DNA of 17,706 nucleotides from Anaerolineaceae bacterium (GTDB taxonomy: Bacteria > Chloroflexota > Anaerolineae > Anaerolineales > Villigracilaceae): NCBI GenBank assembly GCA_022181005.1, contig BQMV01000134.1, positions 1 through 17,706 on the forward strand, written 5' to 3'. The translations under genes and the position numbers were made by a program. Below are positions 14,597 through 17,706 of this stretch, one piece after another (within the stretch, counting starts at the first letter, position 1; every line of letters begins with the position of its first letter). Below the pieces are notes generated by a model. It worked only from the letters and a program-made list of their open reading frames with translations, ran no database searches and had not been told where the DNA came from.

Positions 14597-14605
14597 ATTA
14601 TAGCA
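14597..14605 (-). promoter_or_regulatory. Extended -10 promoter of the nuclease gene
   Basis: TGCTATAAT reads on the minus strand, a perfect extended -10 (TGnTATAAT). No good -35 is needed for this class. The transcript would start near 14590, about seven bases before the ATG. Confidence 0.5.
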
Positions 14606-14621
14606 TTTCATAAGAGATCCT

Positions 14622-14649
14622 TTGTGTGGGACTTTGGTTCGGGTATACT
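14622..14649 (+). promoter_or_regulatory. Weak candidate promoter of the TerC-family gene
   Basis: TATACT (14644-14649) with TTGTGT 16 bp upstream (14622-14627). The leader would be about 22 bases, too short for a manganese riboswitch of the kind sometimes found before TerC genes. TAGGAG follows at 14666-14671. Confidence 0.4.
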
Positions 14650-14677
14650 TCGCCGCATTCAATTATAGGAGTCTTAC

Positions 14678-15466
14678 ATGGAATGGCTTTTACAACCCCA
14701 AACCTGGATCGCGTTCCTCACGCTCGTTGTGTTGGAACTCGTCCTCGGCGTGGATAACATTATCTTTATTTCGATTCTGGCGGGTAAATTACCTGTTGCC
14801 GATCAGTCGCGCGCCCGCACCACAGGCATTTTGTTGGCGGTGGTGACGCGGTTGCTGTTGTTGTTCTCGCTTTCGTGGATCATCAACCTCAAGGACCCCA
14901 TCCTGACCGTGATGGGCTATACCCTCTCCGAGCGCGACATCGTCCTTCTGGCGGGCGGCATTTTCTTGATCTGGAAAGCCACGCGCGAAATTCACGAGAA
15001 ACTGGAAGGCTCCGAAGGACATGCCTCTGCGAAAATCCAAGCATCGTTTTGGAGCGTGATCGTTCAGATCATGTTGTTAGACATCGTCTTCTCGCTCGAT
15101 TCGGTCATCACCGCCGTCGGCATGGTGGATGAGTTGCCGATCATGATCGCGGCGGTCATCATCGCCGCTTTGGTGATGATCTTCCTCGCCGCCCCTCTCA
15201 GCAATTTTGTCGAGGGACATCCCACGATCAAGATGCTTGCGCTCAGTTTCTTGCTGTTGATCGGCTTCACGCTGGTCGTCGAAAGTCTTGATGTGCACAT
15301 CCCGAAGGGATATATCTACTTTGCCATGGGCTTCTCTGTGATGGTGGAAACGCTGAACTTGCGGATGCGCCAACGCTCCGAGCCTGTGCAACTGCGCAGT
15401 CCATACCAAGCCGATGCGCTTGCTCCTGTGGGGAAGGAAACCAGTCAGGAACAAAAACCAGCCTAA
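14678..15466 (+). CDS. TerC-family integral membrane protein
   Basis: This 262-residue protein has about seven hydrophobic helices and the two family signatures with membrane-buried acids: LELVLGVDNIIF (Asp26, Asn27) and MLLDIVFSLDSVITAVG (Asp135, Asp141). TerC proteins are linked to metal (notably manganese) efflux or metal supply to exported enzymes, and to tellurite resistance in some hosts; which applies here is not clear. TAGGAG lies six bases before the ATG. It stands alone, divergent from the nuclease and convergent with pyrG. The hydrophilic tail (about 233-262) is variable. Confidence 0.9.
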   Translation: MEWLLQPQTWIAFLTLVVLELVLGVDNIIFISILAGKLPVADQSRARTTGILLAVVTRLLLLFSLSWIINLKDPILTVMGYTLSERDIVLLAGGIFLIWKATREIHEKLEGSEGHASAKIQASFWSVIVQIMLLDIVFSLDSVITAVGMVDELPIMIAAVIIAALVMIFLAAPLSNFVEGHPTIKMLALSFLLLIGFTLVVESLDVHIPKGYIYFAMGFSVMVETLNLRMRQRSEPVQLRSPYQADALAPVGKETSQEQKPA

Positions 15467-15469
15467 ACC

Positions 15470-15502
15470 AAAAGGACTTCCGCGAAATACGGAAGTCCTT
15501 TT
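15470..15502. terminator. Bidirectional terminator between the TerC-family gene and pyrG
   Basis: AAAAGGACTTCCG, a 7-base loop and CGGAAGTCCTTTT form a perfect 13-bp stem three bases after the TerC-family stop, with T-runs on both strands. Confidence 0.85.
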
Positions 15503-15514
15503 TGATTCACACTC

Positions 15515-15556
15515 TCACTGTTCACTGATAACTGCTCACTACTCACTACTCACTTC
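15515..15556. repeat. Six tandem heptamers, consensus TCACTNN
   Basis: Consecutive units are TCACTGT, TCACTGA, TAACTGC, TCACTAC, TCACTAC and TCACTTC; the run degenerates into the pyrG stop region at 15557-15563. It resembles the short tandem heptamer repeats known from cyanobacteria. It lies between the terminator and the pyrG stop codon. Confidence 0.75.
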
Positions 15557-15558
15557 TT

Positions 15559-17166
15559 TCACTTCCTCCCATCTCTCGCCGCCTTCATGAACCCCACGAA
15601 CAACGGATGCGGCTTCATCGGGCGCGACAAAAACTCAGGGTGGAACTGACTCGCCACCATGAACGGATGATCCTCGATCTCAACGATTTCCACCAGTTTG
15701 CCGTCGGGCGACATCCCTGAAAAGACCATACCGCCTTTCTCGAAATCCGTTTTGTAATGGTTGTTGAATTCAAAACGGTGGCGGTGACGTTCCTCCACTT
15801 TTTCTACGCCGTACGCTTTGGCGGCTTTCGAGCCTTTCTTCAATTCGCAGGGATACAAACCGAGTCGCATTGTGCCGCCCATATCGGTGATCGAACGTTG
15901 GTCGAGCATCAAGTCAATGACGGGGTATTCACTGCTTCTATCAAATTCGGATGAATTCGCATCTTCGTGATTGAGCACGCCGCGCGCGAAGTCAATGCAC
16001 ATCACTTGCATCCCCAAACACAGGCCGAGATACGGAACTTTCTTCTCGCGCGCATACCGCGCCGCTAAAATTTTCCCTTCGATGCCGCGCGACCCAAACC
16101 CGCCAGGGACGAGGATCCCGTCCGCGTTTTGCACCACATCCCAGCCCTTGTCTTTTTCAAGGTCGGCGGCGTGCACCCAGCCGATCTCCACTTCCACATC
16201 GTTGGCGAGCGCGGCATGTTTCAACGCCTCGCGCACCGACATATACGCATCTTGCAACTCGACATATTTTCCTACAAGCGCGATCTTTACCGTTGACTTT
16301 GGTTGCCTGACATGTTCGACCAACTCCTGCCACGGCTGCATATCCGCTTTGCGCGTCGATTTCATATTCAACTTCTCGACCAGATAATCGTCAACGCCTG
16401 CCTGCTCCAGCAGTAGCGGGACTTCGTACAACACATCGCTCGTGATCATCGGCACGACAGCTTCCTTTTCCACGTCGCAGAACAGCGCGATCTTGTCGCA
16501 AATTTCCCCATCTACCGGGTAGTCGGAACGCGCGATGATCATGTTCGGCGAAATACCAATAGAACGCAATGCCGCGACGGAATGTTGCGTGGGTTTGGTC
16601 TTGATCTCGCCCGTCGCTTTGATGTACGGCAGCCACGTCACATGGATGAAGAACACGTTCTCGCGCCCGACCTCGTTGCGGAGTTGCCTCAGCACTTCGA
16701 GAAACGGCTGCGACTCGATATCCCCAACCGTGCCGCCGACTTCGACCAGCACAACATCCGCATTCGTCTCTTTGCCAATGGACGCGACTCGCCGCTTGAT
16801 CTCATTCGTGATGTGCGGAATGACTTGGATCGTCCCGCCGAGGAAATCGCCGCGCCGCTCTTTGCCGATGATCTCCGCGTACACTTGTCCGCTCGTGAAG
16901 TTGGAAGAACGGCTGAGGCGGATGTCAATGAAGCGTTCGTAGTGACCCAGGTCGAGGTCCGTTTCCGCGCCGTCGTCGAGGACGTACACCTCTCCGTGTT
17001 GGTATGGACTCATCGTGCCAGGGTCCACGTTGATGTACGGATCCAATTTCTGAACCGCCACCTTGAACCCGCGCTCCCGCAGAAGCAAGCCCGTCGCCGC
17101 CGCAGTCACGCCTTTGCCCACCGAAGAAACAACCCCGCCAGTGAAAAATAAATATTTTGTGGTCAT
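15559..17166 (-). CDS. pyrG: CTP synthase
   Basis: This 535-residue protein, the usual length, converts UTP, ATP and glutamine to CTP, the last step of pyrimidine nucleotide synthesis. The N-terminal synthetase domain (about 1-265) begins KYLFFTGGVVSSVGKG with the P-loop. The C-terminal glutaminase domain has the nucleophile Cys383 in LGLCLGMQ and the catalytic His-Glu in QFHPEF near the end. The start at 17166 has GGAG seven bases upstream and gives the canonical N-terminus; nine extra in-frame residues further upstream fall in repeats. The gene is closed by a shared terminator, and its upstream region is filled by a triplicated 8-mer and a palindromic element. Confidence 0.97.
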   Translation of the reverse strand: MTTKYLFFTGGVVSSVGKGVTAAATGLLLRERGFKVAVQKLDPYINVDPGTMSPYQHGEVYVLDDGAETDLDLGHYERFIDIRLSRSSNFTSGQVYAEIIGKERRGDFLGGTIQVIPHITNEIKRRVASIGKETNADVVLVEVGGTVGDIESQPFLEVLRQLRNEVGRENVFFIHVTWLPYIKATGEIKTKPTQHSVAALRSIGISPNMIIARSDYPVDGEICDKIALFCDVEKEAVVPMITSDVLYEVPLLLEQAGVDDYLVEKLNMKSTRKADMQPWQELVEHVRQPKSTVKIALVGKYVELQDAYMSVREALKHAALANDVEVEIGWVHAADLEKDKGWDVVQNADGILVPGGFGSRGIEGKILAARYAREKKVPYLGLCLGMQVMCIDFARGVLNHEDANSSEFDRSSEYPVIDLMLDQRSITDMGGTMRLGLYPCELKKGSKAAKAYGVEKVEERHRHRFEFNNHYKTDFEKGGMVFSGMSPDGKLVEIVEIEDHPFMVASQFHPEFLSRPMKPHPLFVGFMKAARDGRK

Positions 17167-17167
17167 A

Positions 17168-17191
17168 GAATTCTCCAATTCTCTAATTCTC
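17168..17191. repeat. Three tandem 8-mers over the pyrG ribosome-binding site
   Basis: On the plus strand GAATTCTC, CAATTCTC and TAATTCTC follow each other directly. Read in the pyrG sense the units are GAGAATT plus one base, and the copy nearest the ATG provides the GGAG ribosome-binding site. Confidence 0.7.
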
Positions 17192-17199
17192 AAAAATTC

Positions 17200-17284
17200 A
17201 TGTCACTCTGAGGGAGCAGGGTTTGCGACCGAAGAGTCTTTATTCACCAACAGGAGATTGCTTCGCTCCGCTCGCAACGACATC
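17200..17284. repeat. MITE-like palindromic intergenic element
   Basis: The left end TGTCACTCTGAGGGAG and, on the opposite strand, the right end TGTCGTTGCGAGCGGAGCG are imperfect inverted repeats. Each is followed by a GAAGAGTCT- or GAAGCAATCTCC-like segment. This two-sided pattern matches small palindromic repeats scattered through intergenic regions of many bacterial genomes, including Chloroflexota. It has no coding capacity. It fills most of the space between the roadblock gene terminator and pyrG, so the pyrG promoter must lie in or near it. Confidence 0.6.
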
Positions 17285-17295
17285 AAGCGCCACCA

Positions 17296-17332
17296 TTAAA
17301 AGAAACGGGGAGGGCGTTTCAGCCCTCCCCGT
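17296..17332 (-). terminator. Terminator of the roadblock/LC7 gene
   Basis: ACGGGGAGGGC/GCCCTCCCCGT form an 11-bp perfect stem with a 6-base loop (17305-17332). On the minus strand it is followed by TTTCTTTTAA, so it ends transcription coming from the roadblock gene and keeps it out of pyrG. Confidence 0.8.
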
Positions 17333-17373
17333 CGGGGATTGCATATCTTGTCTGTTCTGGCAGTTCTTCGATT

Positions 17374-17706
17374 TCATCCGACCAGTTTCACGATATCTTC
17401 GGCGGCGCGGCGCATCTCGAGGAAGATCATGCCGAGTTTGGCGTCTTGCCTTGCCATCGCGGTCAGAACCGCTTCCTCGCCAATAGACGTCAGCACAATG
17501 GAGCCAGCGTCGCCTTTAATGTAAACTTGCTCCAGCCCCGCGCGCCCGAGTTCGGTCGAGATCCGCTCGCCGAGCGAGAGCATCGCCGCCGACATCGCCG
17601 ACACGCGATCTTCTTCCACGCCTTGCTGCAACGCAGACGCCATAATTAACCCGTCTACTGAAACGACCGCCGAAGCCTCAATATCGGGCGCGGCGGCTTG
17701 CATATT
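17374..17706 (-). CDS. Roadblock/LC7 domain protein, N-terminus cut by window edge
   Basis: At least 110 residues of a roadblock/LC7 (MglB-like) domain are present: ASAVVSVDGLIMASAL, then the SAMSAAMLSLGERI helix, a central strand and the AKLGMIFLEMRRAAEDI ending. These are small dimeric proteins that regulate Ras-like GTPases such as MglA. The frame is open to the window edge; the first Met at 17703 is followed at once by domain sequence, and the family normally has a preceding helix, so the true start is probably outside. The partner GTPase is not in view. It has its own terminator. Confidence 0.85.
   Translation of the reverse strand, partial: NMQAAAPDIEASAVVSVDGLIMASALQQGVEEDRVSAMSAAMLSLGERISTELGRAGLEQVYIKGDAGSIVLTSIGEEAVLTAMARQDAKLGMIFLEMRRAAEDIVKLVG

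Noticed and set aside
14650..14677. Manganese (yybP-ykoY type) riboswitch before the TerC-family gene
   Set aside because: The leader is only about 22 bases and the space up to the divergent nuclease gene is too small for the fold.

Overview
The window looks like part of a Chloroflexota chromosome, most likely Anaerolineae. The pointers are a split Alternative Complex III (ACIII) operon, an orphan family-5 solute-binding protein beside secG, a roadblock/LC7 protein, and intergenic palindromic repeats of a kind I associate with that group. The lineage is inference. There are no rRNA or tRNA genes, transposases, phage genes or CRISPR arrays. About 95% of the sequence from 325 to the right end is assigned.

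Left end (1-834): about 320 bases with no gene but several good hairpins, on which I can put no family name. Next come a small two-helix membrane protein on the minus strand and a regulated-looking promoter for the next operon.

Respiratory operon (835-7548, plus): actA (pentahaem cytochrome c), actB1 (Tat-exported molybdopterin-oxidoreductase-like protein), actB2 (four-cluster ferredoxin), actC (NrfD-type quinol-site subunit), actD, actE (monohaem cytochrome c) and a second anchored monohaem cytochrome. A strong terminator closes it. Together these should take electrons from menaquinol at ActC, pass them through the B2 iron-sulfur wire to the haems of ActA, and release them through monohaem cytochromes to an oxidase encoded elsewhere. 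Two things are unusual: ActB is split into two genes and there is no second NrfD protein (ActF). The core therefore reads like the sulfate-reducer Qrc complex with ActD and ActE added.

Middle (7612-13642): a minus-strand pair (FlaR/adenylate-kinase-like P-loop kinase and a PHP-domain metallohydrolase), then plus-strand secG from a near-consensus promoter, a family-5 solute-binding protein without permeases, an M20 metallopeptidase and a DUF1385 membrane protein.

Right end (13744-17706): a minus-strand Cas4/AddB-like iron-sulfur PD-(D/E)XK nuclease with a 33-bp palindrome embedded in frame, a plus-strand TerC-family membrane protein, minus-strand pyrG (CTP synthase), and a roadblock/LC7 protein cut by the window edge. 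This part is rich in small repeats: a run of TCACTNN heptamers, a triplicated 8-mer at the pyrG ribosome-binding site, and a MITE-like palindromic element upstream of pyrG.

The best candidate for something undescribed is the Qrc-like, ActF-less ACIII operon. Next are the in-frame palindrome in the nuclease gene and the unidentified hairpin-rich left end.
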